57,552 bases of DNA, from assembly GCA_904374465.1 (NCBI GenBank), contig CAJFFY010000012.1, positions 1 through 57,552 of the forward strand, given 5' to 3'. Source of the stretch: an uncultured Subdoligranulum sp. (GTDB lineage: Bacteria > Bacillota > Clostridia > Oscillospirales > Ruminococcaceae). The notes under the pieces are model-generated. The model was not told the DNA's origin. It did no database searches and saw only the letters and a program-made list of their open reading frames with translations. Below are positions 1 to 8,463 of the stretch, piece after piece. Each line of letters begins with the position of its first letter. Position 1 is the first letter of the stretch. Both the position numbers and the translations under genes were made by a program.

Positions 1-9
1 CTCCCTCTC

Positions 10-714
10 TTATTCTTCACGCGGGTCGATGTACTTGACAGCGCCCTGCTCAGCAGAGAAGCGGCCGTAGGTGCCGATGTTCTTCTCGTAGGCTTCCTTG
101 GGGTCCTTGCCGTGGCGGATGTCTTCCATCATCTTGCCCAGGCGGACAAACTGGTAACCAATGACCTGGTTGTCCTTGTCCAGGGCGGTCTTGAGGATAT
201 AGCCCTCGGTCAGTTCGAGGTAACGAACGCCCTTGGCCTTGGTGGAGAAAATGGTGCCGGTCATGCTGCGCAGACCCTTGCCCAGGTCATCCAGGCCGGC
301 GCCCACGGGCAGGCCGTTCTCGGAGAAAGCGGTCTGGCTGCGGCCGTAGACGATCTGCAGGAACAGCTCACGCATGGCAACGTTGATGGCGTCGCAGACC
401 AGATCGGTGTTCAGCGCTTCCAGGATGGTCTTGCCGGGCAGGATCTCGCCAGCCATGGCAGCAGAATGGGTCATGCCGGAGCAGCCGATGGTCTCGACCA
501 GAGCTTCCTCGATGATGCCGTTCTTGATGTTCAGGCTGAGCTTGCAGGTGCCCTGCTGGGGAGCGCACCAGCCCACACCGTGGGTGTAGCCGCTGATGTC
601 CTCAATTTTATAGGCCTTGACCCATTCGCCCTCTTCGGGAATGGGCGCGGGACCGTGCTTGGGCCCTTTTGTGATCGGGCACATGTTATTGACCTGTGCG
701 GAGTATTCGATCAT
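10..714 (-). CDS. NifU/IscU-like iron-sulfur scaffold family protein
   Basis: 234 residues. The central part has a cysteine-bearing GCSGMTHSAAMAGE stretch followed by GKTILEAL, which resembles the GCxA...GKT..EA region of NifU-N/IscU scaffold proteins. Further cysteines sit in VGWCAPQQGTC and in NMCPITKG near the N-terminus. It is longer than typical IscU (about 130 residues), with a C-terminal extension of unknown role. I chose the ATG at 714 because AAAGGAGAG lies just upstream; the frame stays open further upstream but without that support. A TTGCAA-17-TATAAT promoter precedes it. No cysteine desulfurase is visible nearby, so an Fe-S scaffold role is inferred from the family resemblance only. 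Confidence 0.6.
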   Translation of the reverse strand: MIEYSAQVNNMCPITKGPKHGPAPIPEEGEWVKAYKIEDISGYTHGVGWCAPQQGTCKLSLNIKNGIIEEALVETIGCSGMTHSAAMAGEILPGKTILEALNTDLVCDAINVAMRELFLQIVYGRSQTAFSENGLPVGAGLDDLGKGLRSMTGTIFSTKAKGVRYLELTEGYILKTALDKDNQVIGYQFVRLGKMMEDIRHGKDPKEAYEKNIGTYGRFSAEQGAVKYIDPREE

Positions 715-760
715 AATTTTCTCTCCTTTGCATATTGTTAGGCTTTTCACAGCTAAGTTT

Positions 761-789
761 ATTATAAAGGGTCGACGGGCTTTTTGCAA
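761..789 (-). promoter_or_regulatory. Sigma-A promoter for the NifU-like gene
   Basis: On the minus strand, TTGCAA (789-784) is separated by 17 bases from a perfect TATAAT (766-761), about 45 bases before the start codon at 714. Confidence 0.75.
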
Positions 790-792
790 GAC

Positions 793-808
793 GTTAGCAC
801 GCACTAAC
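793..808. promoter_or_regulatory. Inverted repeat next to the -35 box
   Basis: GTTAG-N6-CTAAC lies immediately upstream of the -35 of the NifU-like gene. It has no T-tract, so it is not an obvious terminator for the upstream gene. It could be an activator site, but the arms are short (5 bp). Confidence 0.25.
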
Positions 809-841
809 CTTCCGTTTTTTTTGCCCGTTTTCCCCTTTTTC

Positions 842-2506
842 CTAAAAGAGGAAACCAAAGAACAGATGGGAAGCCGCACCGCACACCGCCATCATCACAA
901 TGGCAGCCAGCGCCGGCGGAGCCCAAAGCCGGACAAGCCCAGGCTTTTCTTCCACAAGGGCTTTCGCCTTTTTAGCCTTGCCGTGGCGAGGCTTTTCCGC
1001 CGGGACCGTTTCTTCTTCCGGCGGCAGGCAGAACACCTGCAGCAACGCAAACAAAAGCATCACTTCCGGGAAGATCATCGACACCCGGATGGATACCACC
1101 GCATGGGCCAGATAGCTGACCAGCGCCAGCGTGACCGGTGCCACCCCGGGACGCAGCCAGTTTTTGACCGCTTTCCGCAGGTGAGAAACCACAAACCACA
1201 GCCAGGCGGCCAGGCCCAGCACGCCGGTGGTGAGCAGCTGTTCCAGATACTCATTATGTGCCGCATAGAAGGTGTTCATGCGGTCGGTGAGGGAATCCCC
1301 CGCCCAGGCCCGCATGGCGGTGTGCATCATGCCGGTGCCCACACCGATCAGTTTACGCCAGAGGGGCTGGTCCAGCCAGGTGCACCAGGTGATCCGCCAG
1401 GCGGTGCCCCGGTAGGTGCCCCAGTCGTCGTTGATGATGAGCACATCGTCCAGCCGCCCCAGACTGGGGAATCCCGGCCAGAAATTGGCCAGCGCATAGA
1501 GCAGCACCGTGGCCGTGACCGCCACGGCCGCCACCACCCGGCCGGCACGCCAGAGCGGGATTTCCCGCCCGCGCAGCCCGAACCGAAGCACCGCCCACAG
1601 GGCCGTACAGACCATCAAGCCTTCCACCCCCATATGGCCTAAGGCCGCCAGCATGGGTTTGCCGCCCTGGGTGTACACGTGGGTGCGCATGTACTGCATC
1701 CAGCCCGCATGGAAGAAGAAAAAGGCGCCGATCACCGCAATGCGCCGCAGGGTGCGGGTGGTGAACATCTTCTGGCACATCAGCACCAGCACCGCGGCGC
1801 CGATACCCAGGGCCAGGCCTTCGGCATCCACCACCGCCAGGGCCAGACCGCCGAAAAAGGCAGGCACCCCGTAAAACAGGGTGTGGCGCACGCCCCGGGC
1901 CACCAGGAAAGCATAAAAAACCAGCGGCAGGGCAAAGGCCATGAATCCGGAGTTGAAGTTTTTCTGCCCCAGGGTGGAGAAGAACTGAGCCCTCTCGATG
2001 ACAGCCGTGTCGGCATAGGTGCCGATGAGGTCAATATTAAAAATGTTGAGTACATACAACACCGTCACAATGGCTGTGGTGATGCCCACGCAGAAGGTCA
2101 GGCCGTTGAGCAGCCCCTGGGGGGCGAAGGCCCGCACCGCCAGGTAGCCGGCTGCCGTGAAGAGGACCATCATAAAGCCGCCGTAGTACCCGCCCAGGCC
2201 CCAGAACGAGGACACCGGGGAGAGCGATACCACCGTGGACAAAAAGCCGGTGAGTACAAAGGCGCCCAACGCCCAGAGGGCAGGGTCCTTGCGGGATAAC
2301 CGCCCGGGCCGCAGGCCGGCTCCCACCACTACCAGGGCGCCCAGCCAGAGGCAAAAAGCCCAGAACAGGGTGCACACACCGGTAAATTTGGTGACGCCCA
2401 GGTTGGAGAATTTATCAATGTACAAGGGGTAAACGCACAGCACCGCCAACAAGAATGCGGTGACTGAGCGCGCTGCGAGCTTTCGCAGCTGGATTGTCTG
2501 CTGCAT
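842..2506 (-). CDS. O-antigen ligase-like polytopic membrane protein
   Basis: 554 residues with many hydrophobic segments throughout. Near residue 416 it carries HNEYLEQLLTTGVLG, matching the His-containing periplasmic-loop signature (HNxYLQ) of the O-antigen ligase / Wzy-C superfamily. Such proteins join or polymerise lipid-linked glycans; in a Gram-positive the acceptor would be a wall polymer or capsule. The start at 2506 has AAAGGAGG directly upstream and yields a plausible N-terminal membrane segment after a basic run. The C-terminal part has a lysine-rich stretch (KPRHGKAKKAKALVEEK) before a final membrane segment. It lies 68 bases downstream of the MFS gene on the same strand, probably co-transcribed. 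Substrate unknown. Confidence 0.7.
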   Translation of the reverse strand: MQQTIQLRKLAARSVTAFLLAVLCVYPLYIDKFSNLGVTKFTGVCTLFWAFCLWLGALVVVGAGLRPGRLSRKDPALWALGAFVLTGFLSTVVSLSPVSSFWGLGGYYGGFMMVLFTAAGYLAVRAFAPQGLLNGLTFCVGITTAIVTVLYVLNIFNIDLIGTYADTAVIERAQFFSTLGQKNFNSGFMAFALPLVFYAFLVARGVRHTLFYGVPAFFGGLALAVVDAEGLALGIGAAVLVLMCQKMFTTRTLRRIAVIGAFFFFHAGWMQYMRTHVYTQGGKPMLAALGHMGVEGLMVCTALWAVLRFGLRGREIPLWRAGRVVAAVAVTATVLLYALANFWPGFPSLGRLDDVLIINDDWGTYRGTAWRITWCTWLDQPLWRKLIGVGTGMMHTAMRAWAGDSLTDRMNTFYAAHNEYLEQLLTTGVLGLAAWLWFVVSHLRKAVKNWLRPGVAPVTLALVSYLAHAVVSIRVSMIFPEVMLLFALLQVFCLPPEEETVPAEKPRHGKAKKAKALVEEKPGLVRLWAPPALAAIVMMAVCGAASHLFFGFLF

Positions 2507-2574
2507 GGTTCCTCCTTTGGGATTGGTTGCAAAAAGGGATAACTTATATAGTTTACACGTTGTGGGGTATTTTT

Positions 2575-3729
2575 TCAAGATTGAGGCAAAGGTTTTACAA
2601 GTCGAACACAAACCAGTCCCACCAGGGCGCACCCCACTGCCAACCCGTGCCGGGCCTCCAGGGGCAGGGCCTGGCTGCCCAGATAACTCAGCAGGCTGCC
2701 GCCGCTCATCCCCAATGCCAGGAAGCCATAGTTGACCCCGGCATGGCGAAGGCCGAACAGGTCGCTGTTGAAGGCAGGCTGCACCGCCGCGCCCCCCGAA
2801 TAAAAAAAGGTAAGGGTGGCGTAGGCCGCCAGCACCCACCATTCCCGGGCAAAGGCAAAAGCCACCGAGCCCGCCGCCAATCCCAGATAGACCCCGTACA
2901 GCACCCGCTTGCGGCCCAGGCGGTCGCTGCCTGCCGGACAGAGCAGCCGCCCCGCCGCGCTGGCCGCAGACCCCAGCACGATGCTGAAGGGCGCCGCACT
3001 TTCCGGCAGCCCCCGTTCGGTGGCAATGGAAAAGATTTCCGGACTGAAGAGCAGCACCGGCGGCGCACTGAGCGCCACCGCCACGGCGCACAGCTTATAC
3101 TGCCGGGTGCGCAGCATCTGGGTGTGATCCAGTCCCTGCAAAGGCCGGGTCTGACCGGTTTGCGGAGGATCCTGCAAAATGGCCGCGCCACTGCCGCACA
3201 CCACCAGCATGACCGCACCCAAGGCAGCAAAACAGATCCGGATCCCCCACCGCTCCCCCACCAGCCGCACAAACAGGGTGTAAAAAGCGCCGGAAAGCCC
3301 CATGGCCACCCCGGTCACGCCGGTGGCCCAGCCCTTTTTCTTCCGGTACCACTTCTGGGCACAGGCCATCACCGCCGGCGCCAGGAACGCGCTGCCCAAG
3401 CCGGCCGGCAGACTGTAGGCCAGCAGGAACAGCGCCGCGTTGCCCGGCGGCACCAGCGCGGCGGCAAAAAAGCCACCCGCCAGCAGCCCTGTGCCCCAAA
3501 GGCCGGCCACCCGGGGACCGCGTTGGTCCTGCAGCAGACCTCCTGCCGCGCACCCCACCCCGTAGGCGGCCACCAACAGGGCAAAGGCCAGCATGGCCTG
3601 CCCACGGGACAGCCCGTACCCCTGCATGACAGGGCGCTGAAAGACACCCCAGGCCGCCGGGATGCCGGTGAGCAACTGGGTGGCCGCCCCGGCCGCCAGA
3701 ATGTAGGGTCCACGGTTCTGTTTTGCCAT
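2575..3729 (-). CDS. Major facilitator superfamily transporter
   Basis: 384 residues, about twelve hydrophobic segments. The N-terminal half has the organisation of OFA-type MFS carriers (AWGVFQRPV, then the loop-2/3 region GGLLQDQRGPRVAG). The second half has a matching SDRLGRKRVL loop between helices 8 and 9, the classical MFS GxxxDRxGRR motif. These carriers move organic anions or small metabolites across the cytoplasmic membrane; the substrate cannot be read here. The start at 3729 follows GGGGAGGCGAGG; an in-frame upstream ATG at 3777 lacks a ribosome site. It is divergent from hisS and lies upstream of the O-antigen-ligase-like gene. Confidence 0.8.
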   Translation of the reverse strand: MAKQNRGPYILAAGAATQLLTGIPAAWGVFQRPVMQGYGLSRGQAMLAFALLVAAYGVGCAAGGLLQDQRGPRVAGLWGTGLLAGGFFAAALVPPGNAALFLLAYSLPAGLGSAFLAPAVMACAQKWYRKKKGWATGVTGVAMGLSGAFYTLFVRLVGERWGIRICFAALGAVMLVVCGSGAAILQDPPQTGQTRPLQGLDHTQMLRTRQYKLCAVAVALSAPPVLLFSPEIFSIATERGLPESAAPFSIVLGSAASAAGRLLCPAGSDRLGRKRVLYGVYLGLAAGSVAFAFAREWWVLAAYATLTFFYSGGAAVQPAFNSDLFGLRHAGVNYGFLALGMSGGSLLSYLGSQALPLEARHGLAVGCALVGLVCVRLVKPLPQS

Positions 3730-3770
3730 ATCCTCGCCTCCCCTTTTCCCTTCAGTATGCCCGGTTTGCA

Positions 3771-3799
3771 TTGACAAAATGCGGCGGGAAGTTTATCAT
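3771..3799 (+). promoter_or_regulatory. Sigma-A promoter of hisS
   Basis: Perfect TTGACA (3771-3776), 17-base spacer, TATCAT (3794-3799). It overlaps the upstream end of the divergent MFS transcription unit. Confidence 0.75.
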
Positions 3800-3831
3800 G
3801 ATACCATTATCAGAATAAGGAGCCATTGCAG

Positions 3832-5079
3832 ATGAAAACCCAGCCGTTAAAAGGCATGCGCGACCTGCTGCCCCATGAGCAGGCGCTGCGCGACTATATC
3901 CAGGGCCAGATCCTGGCCACCTACCGCGCCGCGGGATTCCAGCGGATCTCCACCCCCATCCTGGAGGATATGGAAAACCTGGACAAGAGCGACGGCGGCG
4001 ACAACCTGAACCTGATTTTCAAGGTGCTCAAGCGCGGCGACAAGCTGGAAAAAGCGCTGGCCAGCGGGGACGAAAAGCAGCTGTCCGACATGGGGCTGCG
4101 CTATGACCTGACGCTGCCCCTTTCCCGCTATTATGCAGCCAACCGCAACGAGCTGCCCACCCCGTTCAAGGTCATCCAGACTGACCGGGTCTACCGGGCC
4201 GAGCGTCCCCAGAAGGGCCGTCTGCGGGAATTTGTCCAGTGTGACATTGACATTCTGGGCGATTCCAGCCCCAACGCCGAGGTGGAACTCATCGATGTGA
4301 CCGCCCGGGCCCTGCTGGCCATCGGGTTCACCGGCTTCACCGTCAACATCAATGACCGCCGTATCCTGCGGGCCATGCTGCAGAAGATGGGTTTTGCGGC
4401 TGAGGACCTGGATTCGGTCTGCATCAGCTTTGACAAGCTGGACAAAATCGGCGCCGACGGCGTGCGGAACGAGCTGACCGAGAAAGACTTTGCCCCCGAG
4501 GCGGTGGAGGCACTGGACGCTTTCCTGCGGGCGGGGGACTTCAGCCTGGACACCGTAGCTGCCAAGGTGGACGACGAGGCCCTCACCGCCGACCTGCGGT
4601 ATGTGATCGCCACCAGCGAGAAGATCGCCGCCGGCCGGTACGGCATCGCCTACGCCCCCAGCCTGGTGCGCGGTCAGGGCTACTACACCGGCATGGTCTT
4701 TGAGGTCACCTGCCCGCAGTTCAGCGGCGCGGTGGCCGGCGGCGGCCGGTACGACAACATGGTGGGCAAGTTCATCGGCCAGCAGGTGCCGGCGGTGGGC
4801 TTCTCCATCGGGTTCGAGCGGGTCTGCGGCATCCTGCTGGAGCAGGGCTACCAGATCCCCGGCGCCAAAAAGCGGCTGGCACTGCTCTACTGCAAGGACG
4901 CCGATTTTGCCGCCGTGCTGCAAAAAGCCCAGACCTTGCGCGCCGACTATGACGTGACGGTGCTGCCCCAGGCCAAAAAGCTGGGCAAACAGTTCGGCAC
5001 GCTGGAAGCCGCCGGCTATGCCGCCGTCGCCTTTGCGGACAACGATGACCTCAAGCTGCTGGGGCAAAAGGCTGAATAA
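3832..5079 (+). CDS. hisS: Histidine-tRNA ligase
   Basis: 415 residues, normal length for bacterial HisRS, a class II cytoplasmic tRNA synthetase that charges tRNA-His. Visible signatures are the N-terminal KGMRDLLPHE, motif 2 (FKVIQTDRVYRAERPQKGRLREF), the histidine-binding RGQGYYTGMVFE element, and motif 3 (GFSIGFERV), followed by a small C-terminal anticodon-binding domain. The start at 3832 has AAGGAG nine bases upstream; the in-frame TTG at 3826 is too close to that site. Transcribed alone, with its own promoter and a strong terminator. Confidence 0.95.
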   Translation: MKTQPLKGMRDLLPHEQALRDYIQGQILATYRAAGFQRISTPILEDMENLDKSDGGDNLNLIFKVLKRGDKLEKALASGDEKQLSDMGLRYDLTLPLSRYYAANRNELPTPFKVIQTDRVYRAERPQKGRLREFVQCDIDILGDSSPNAEVELIDVTARALLAIGFTGFTVNINDRRILRAMLQKMGFAAEDLDSVCISFDKLDKIGADGVRNELTEKDFAPEAVEALDAFLRAGDFSLDTVAAKVDDEALTADLRYVIATSEKIAAGRYGIAYAPSLVRGQGYYTGMVFEVTCPQFSGAVAGGGRYDNMVGKFIGQQVPAVGFSIGFERVCGILLEQGYQIPGAKKRLALLYCKDADFAAVLQKAQTLRADYDVTVLPQAKKLGKQFGTLEAAGYAAVAFADNDDLKLLGQKAE

Positions 5080-5093
5080 ATTTTCCACAAACC

Positions 5094-5130
5094 AAAAGGA
5101 ACAGACCGACGTTGGGTCTGTTCCTTTTTT
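5094..5130 (+). terminator. Rho-independent terminator after hisS
   Basis: A 14-bp stem (5094-5107 with 5115-5128) with a 7-base loop, followed by a T-tract. Confidence 0.9.
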
Positions 5131-5243
5131 GTCTTTCTTTTGTTGGCAAGCTGTAACCCACAAAGCGGCTCGTCTATGCTATACTGAAAGCAGAAAAAGC
5201 CGCGGATTTCCGCGAGATTCCCGACCAGGAAAGGAGACAAACC

Positions 5244-6209
5244 ATGAAGACCCGTTTTGCCCGGACAGCAGCCGTCCTGTTGGCAACCATCCTGTTGAGC
5301 GGCTGCGGTGCCCGTTCTGCAGGCGGGACCGCCAGCTACGAGATGGCCAGCCAGGCTATCACCGAGGACAGCGTGAATGCCGGCGGAGCCGAGAGTGCCC
5401 TGCTGCCCGAGGGCAGCACCGCCACGGCCGAATCCGCCCAGAAGATCATCTACCGCGCCGACATGCAGCTGGAATCCACCGATTTTGACACCGCCCGGGA
5501 TACCCTGCTGGCCGCCGTGACGGACTGCAGCGGCTGGCTGGAATCCAGCAGTCTGTATGGCACCGCCCAGGACCAGGACCGCACAGCCCATTACACCGTG
5601 CGGGTGCCGGTGGACCGCTACCGGGATTTTCTCTCCCTGGCCGGACAGGTGGGCAGCGTGCAAAACCTGAATGAGTACGCCGAAAATGTGACCAACCAGT
5701 ACATTGATGTGAATGCCCGGATTACCTCGCTGGAAAACCAGCGGGACCGGCTCAATGCCCTGGCCGATCAGGCCGAAACCACCGCCGATCTGCTGGAGAT
5801 CGAGAGTCAGCTTTCCGATGTGCAGTACCAGCTGGAAAGCTACACCCAACAGATGCGCGCGTTGGAGGGAGACATTACCTACTCCACGGTGGATGTCACA
5901 CTGGAGGAGGTTGCCACCCTGACCCCCACCGGCACCACCTTCGGTGCACGGCTGGCCAGTGCCTTCACCGGCGGCTGGAACGGCTTTGTGGCCTTTGTGC
6001 AGGGGTTGATCCTGGCGCTGGTCTACCTGTGGCCTGCGCTGCTGGTGGTCATCCTCGCGGTGGTTGTCATCCGCCTGTTGGCACGCCGTCACCGGGCCCG
6101 GCATCCCCGTCCGCCCAAGGGCACACCACCGGTTCCACCGGCTCAGTACACGGTGCCTTCCCCCGAAACTTCCCAACCGGAAGATTCCAAACCCAAATAC
6201 AAAAACTGA
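5244..6209 (+). CDS. DUF4349 domain lipoprotein, C-terminally membrane anchored
   Basis: 321 residues. A lipoprotein signal peptide with lipobox LLSGC places the lipidated cysteine at residue 21. The middle matches the DUF4349 pattern: a beta-rich segment (VRVPVDRYRDFL), then ARITSLENQRDRLNALADQAETTADLLEIESQLSDVQYQLE, which reads as coiled coil. Near residue 260 a long hydrophobic helix (LYLWPALLVVILAVVVI) is followed by an Arg-rich and Pro-rich tail. The protein therefore has both a lipid anchor and a C-terminal membrane span. Start preceded by AGGAAAGGAG. An extended -10 (TGCTATACT, 5177-5185) lies upstream. Function unknown for the family. Confidence 0.8.
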   Translation: MKTRFARTAAVLLATILLSGCGARSAGGTASYEMASQAITEDSVNAGGAESALLPEGSTATAESAQKIIYRADMQLESTDFDTARDTLLAAVTDCSGWLESSSLYGTAQDQDRTAHYTVRVPVDRYRDFLSLAGQVGSVQNLNEYAENVTNQYIDVNARITSLENQRDRLNALADQAETTADLLEIESQLSDVQYQLESYTQQMRALEGDITYSTVDVTLEEVATLTPTGTTFGARLASAFTGGWNGFVAFVQGLILALVYLWPALLVVILAVVVIRLLARRHRARHPRPPKGTPPVPPAQYTVPSPETSQPEDSKPKYKN

Positions 6210-6213
6210 TACA

Positions 6214-6245
6214 AAAAAGCCTCTGCACTGCGGCAGAGGCTTTTT
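6214..6245. terminator. Bidirectional terminator between the DUF4349 gene and aspS
   Basis: A 13-bp A/T-flanked stem (6214-6226 with 6233-6245) with a 6-base loop and T-tracts in both directions; the two flanking genes converge here. Confidence 0.85.
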
Positions 6246-6268
6246 GTTTGTTTTTCGAGAAAAGTCGC

Positions 6269-8056
6269 TTATTCTTTTTCGGGCAAGGTCAGCGCAATGG
6301 ACAGGTCGGCCAGCTGCTTTTCGTCCACCACATCGGGGGCTCCGCTCATGGGCTCGCCGGCGTTCTGCACCTTGGGGAAGGCGATGACGTCACGGATGGA
6401 GTCCTTCTTGAGCATCAGCATGACCATGCGGTCCAAGCCGTAGGCCATACCGCCGTGGGGCGGCGCACCGTACTTGTAGGCATCCATCAGGAAGCCAAAG
6501 CTGGCGCGGGCCTTTTCCTCGGTGAAGCCCAGAGCCTTGAACATACGGTCCTGCAGCGCGGGATCGTTGATACGCATGGAACCGCCGCCCAGCTCCACAC
6601 CGTTGAGCACGATGTCGTAAGCCACGGCATGGCAGGCGCCGGGATCGCTCTCGATCTTGTCCAGATCCTCGGCCTTGGGCATGGTGAAGGGATGGTGCAT
6701 GGCCATCCAGCGGCCTTCCTGCTCGCTGTACTCGAACAGCGGGAAGTCCACCACCCACAGGAAGTTGAACTTGTTGTTGTCGATGAGATCATACTTGCGG
6801 CTGATCTCCAGACGGACCTGTCCCAACGCGGTGCAGGCCTTGACCCAGTCTGCATCGCTGACCAGCAGCAGCACGTCCCCGGTTTCGGCCCCGAGAGCTG
6901 CGTACAGAGCGGTCTTTTCCTCCTCGGTGAGGAACTTTTCAAAGCTGGAGGAGGTGGATTCGGCCGTCAGGCGGCTGTAGGCCAGCCCCTTGGCGCCATA
7001 GGTCTTGGCAACCTCGCCCAGTTTGTCGATGTTCTTGCGGGTCAGTTTTTCGGCCAGGCCCTTGGCGTTGATGGCACGGATGGTGCCCTTGGCCTCGATA
7101 ACGGCAGCGAAAGGCTTGAACTCCGTGTGGGCAAAGACCGACGTCACGTCCTGGATTTCCAGGCCGAAGCGGGTATCCGGCTTGTCGGAACCGAACCGGC
7201 TCATGGCATCGTTCCAGGGCATACGCTCGAACGGCGTGACCAGGTCAATGCCCAGCATCTCTTTCCAGAGGCGCTTGAGCAGCCCTTCGTTCACCGTCAT
7301 GATGTCGTCCTCGGTGACAAAGGACATTTCCTCATCCACCTGGGTGAATTCGGGCTGACGGTCGGCGCGCAGGTCCTCGTCGCGGTAGCAGCGGGCGATC
7401 TGGAAGTAGCGGTCAAAGCCGGACAGCATCAGGATCTGCTTGTAGAGCTGGGGGCTCTGAGGCAGTGCATAGAAGTGACCGGGCTGCACACGGCTGGGCA
7501 CCAGATAGTCGCGGGCGCCCTCCGGTGTGGACTTGATGAGGGTGGGGGTTTCAATCTCGGTGAAGTGGTTGTCGGTGAAGTAGCTGCGGATGATCTGCAT
7601 GATCTTGCTGCGCAGCACGATGGGCTCGTGCATGGACGGACGGCGCAGGTCCAGATAGCGGTACCGCAGACGCAGGTCGTCGTTGACGTTGATCTCGTCG
7701 CGGATCTCGAACGGCGGGGTCTGTGCTTCGCTGAGGATGCGCAGCTCCGCAACATAGAGTTCCACGTCGCCGGTGGCGATCTTGTCGGTCTTGGCAGCGC
7801 GCTCCCGCAGCTTGCCGCGGCAGATCACCACATATTCGCTCTTAAGACTTTCTGCCTTGGCGAAAACATCCTTCGGGGTGTCTTCGTCGAACACCAGCTG
7901 CAGAATGCCGGTGGTATCGCGCAGGTCGGCAAAGATGATGCCGCCCTTATCGCGGGCACGGGCGATGGAGCCGCAAACGGTCATTTCCTGACCTGCGTCA
8001 GCCAGGCTGACCTCCCCGCAATAGCGGGTACGGCGCAGGTTGCCCAAAGTTTCCAT
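6269..8056 (-). CDS. aspS: Aspartate-tRNA ligase
   Basis: 595 residues, the usual length of bacterial-type AspRS. The N-terminal OB fold (RTRYCGEVSLADAGQEMTVCGSIARARDKGGIIFADLRD) binds the anticodon. Class II motif 2 is FDRYFQIARCYRDEDLRADRQPEFTQ, motif 3 is GLDRMVMLM, and the bacterial GAD insertion lies between them. An AAAGGGGA ribosome site precedes ATG 8056. Whether the enzyme also charges tRNA-Asn cannot be told from the sequence alone. It converges on the DUF4349 lipoprotein gene, and a TTGCCA-17-TATAAT promoter drives it. Confidence 0.95.
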   Translation of the reverse strand: METLGNLRRTRYCGEVSLADAGQEMTVCGSIARARDKGGIIFADLRDTTGILQLVFDEDTPKDVFAKAESLKSEYVVICRGKLRERAAKTDKIATGDVELYVAELRILSEAQTPPFEIRDEINVNDDLRLRYRYLDLRRPSMHEPIVLRSKIMQIIRSYFTDNHFTEIETPTLIKSTPEGARDYLVPSRVQPGHFYALPQSPQLYKQILMLSGFDRYFQIARCYRDEDLRADRQPEFTQVDEEMSFVTEDDIMTVNEGLLKRLWKEMLGIDLVTPFERMPWNDAMSRFGSDKPDTRFGLEIQDVTSVFAHTEFKPFAAVIEAKGTIRAINAKGLAEKLTRKNIDKLGEVAKTYGAKGLAYSRLTAESTSSSFEKFLTEEEKTALYAALGAETGDVLLLVSDADWVKACTALGQVRLEISRKYDLIDNNKFNFLWVVDFPLFEYSEQEGRWMAMHHPFTMPKAEDLDKIESDPGACHAVAYDIVLNGVELGGGSMRINDPALQDRMFKALGFTEEKARASFGFLMDAYKYGAPPHGGMAYGLDRMVMLMLKKDSIRDVIAFPKVQNAGEPMSGAPDVVDEKQLADLSIALTLPEKE

Positions 8057-8094
8057 ATTTCCAATCCCCTTTACGGTTTTTATTCTAAAGATGT

Positions 8095-8123
8095 ATTATA
8101 CCGCGCCCCGTGCCTTTTGGCAA
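8095..8123 (-). promoter_or_regulatory. Sigma-A promoter of aspS
   Basis: Minus strand TTGCCA (8123-8118), 17-base spacer, TATAAT (8100-8095). Confidence 0.75.
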
Positions 8124-8177
8124 GGGCGGGGCGTGCATCCCCCTTGATTTTTTTGCGCAATCCCCTACAAAAAGCCC

Positions 8178-8206
8178 TTGACAAGGCGCCGCGGCCTTGC
8201 TATAAT
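8178..8206 (+). promoter_or_regulatory. Consensus promoter of tRNA-Lys
   Basis: Fully consensus TTGACA (8178-8183), 17-base spacer, TATAAT (8201-8206), about 28 bases ahead of the tRNA. A perfect consensus fits a strongly expressed stable RNA. Confidence 0.9.
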
Positions 8207-8234
8207 GTTAAGGCTGTAAACGCAAAGCAAATAG

Positions 8235-8310
8235 GTGCCCGTAGCTCAGTTGGTAGAGCATCTGACTTTTAATCAGAGGGTCCAGGATTCGAGTTCCTGC
8301 GGGCGCACCA
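8235..8310 (+). tRNA. tRNA-Lys (anticodon TTT)
   Basis: 76 bases with an encoded CCA end. The acceptor stem pairs GTGCCCG (8235-8241) with CGGGCGC just before ACCA. The anticodon stem TCTGA/TCAGA encloses loop CTTTTAA, giving anticodon TTT at 8268-8270. The D arm (AGCTCAGTTGGTAGAGC) and the T arm with GTTCGA-type loop are standard. It is a single-gene unit with its own promoter and terminator. Confidence 0.97.
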
Positions 8311-8344
8311 AAAACCTCACGTGAAAACGTGAGGTTTTTTGTTT
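8311..8344 (+). terminator. Terminator after tRNA-Lys
   Basis: A 12-bp stem (8311-8322 with 8327-8338) closed by a GAAA tetraloop, with a T-tract, starting right at the tRNA 3' end. Confidence 0.9.
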
Positions 8345-8369
8345 TTATGTATTTTTTGTTTAGCCTTCC

Positions 8370-8399
8370 TTGCCGCACCATATGGCAATATGATATACT
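8370..8399 (+). promoter_or_regulatory. Probable promoter of the DUF1846 gene
   Basis: TTGCCG (8370-8375), 18-base spacer, TATACT (8394-8399), 65 bases before the start codon. Confidence 0.55.
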
Positions 8400-8463
8400 G
8401 ACTTTATTGTGTAAGAATCGTGGGCGGTACACTGCCCGGACTGTGGAAGGAAGAATGCTATAG

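Noticed and set aside
2507..3091. N-terminal extension of the O-antigen-ligase-like protein upstream of 2506
   Set aside because: The extension overlaps the MFS gene and has a non-membrane, low-complexity sequence; AAAGGAGG marks the start at 2506.
6029..8272. A 747-codon plus-strand frame over aspS
   Set aside because: The minus strand encodes AspRS with all class II motifs, and the plus-strand translation is repetitive and unlike any protein.
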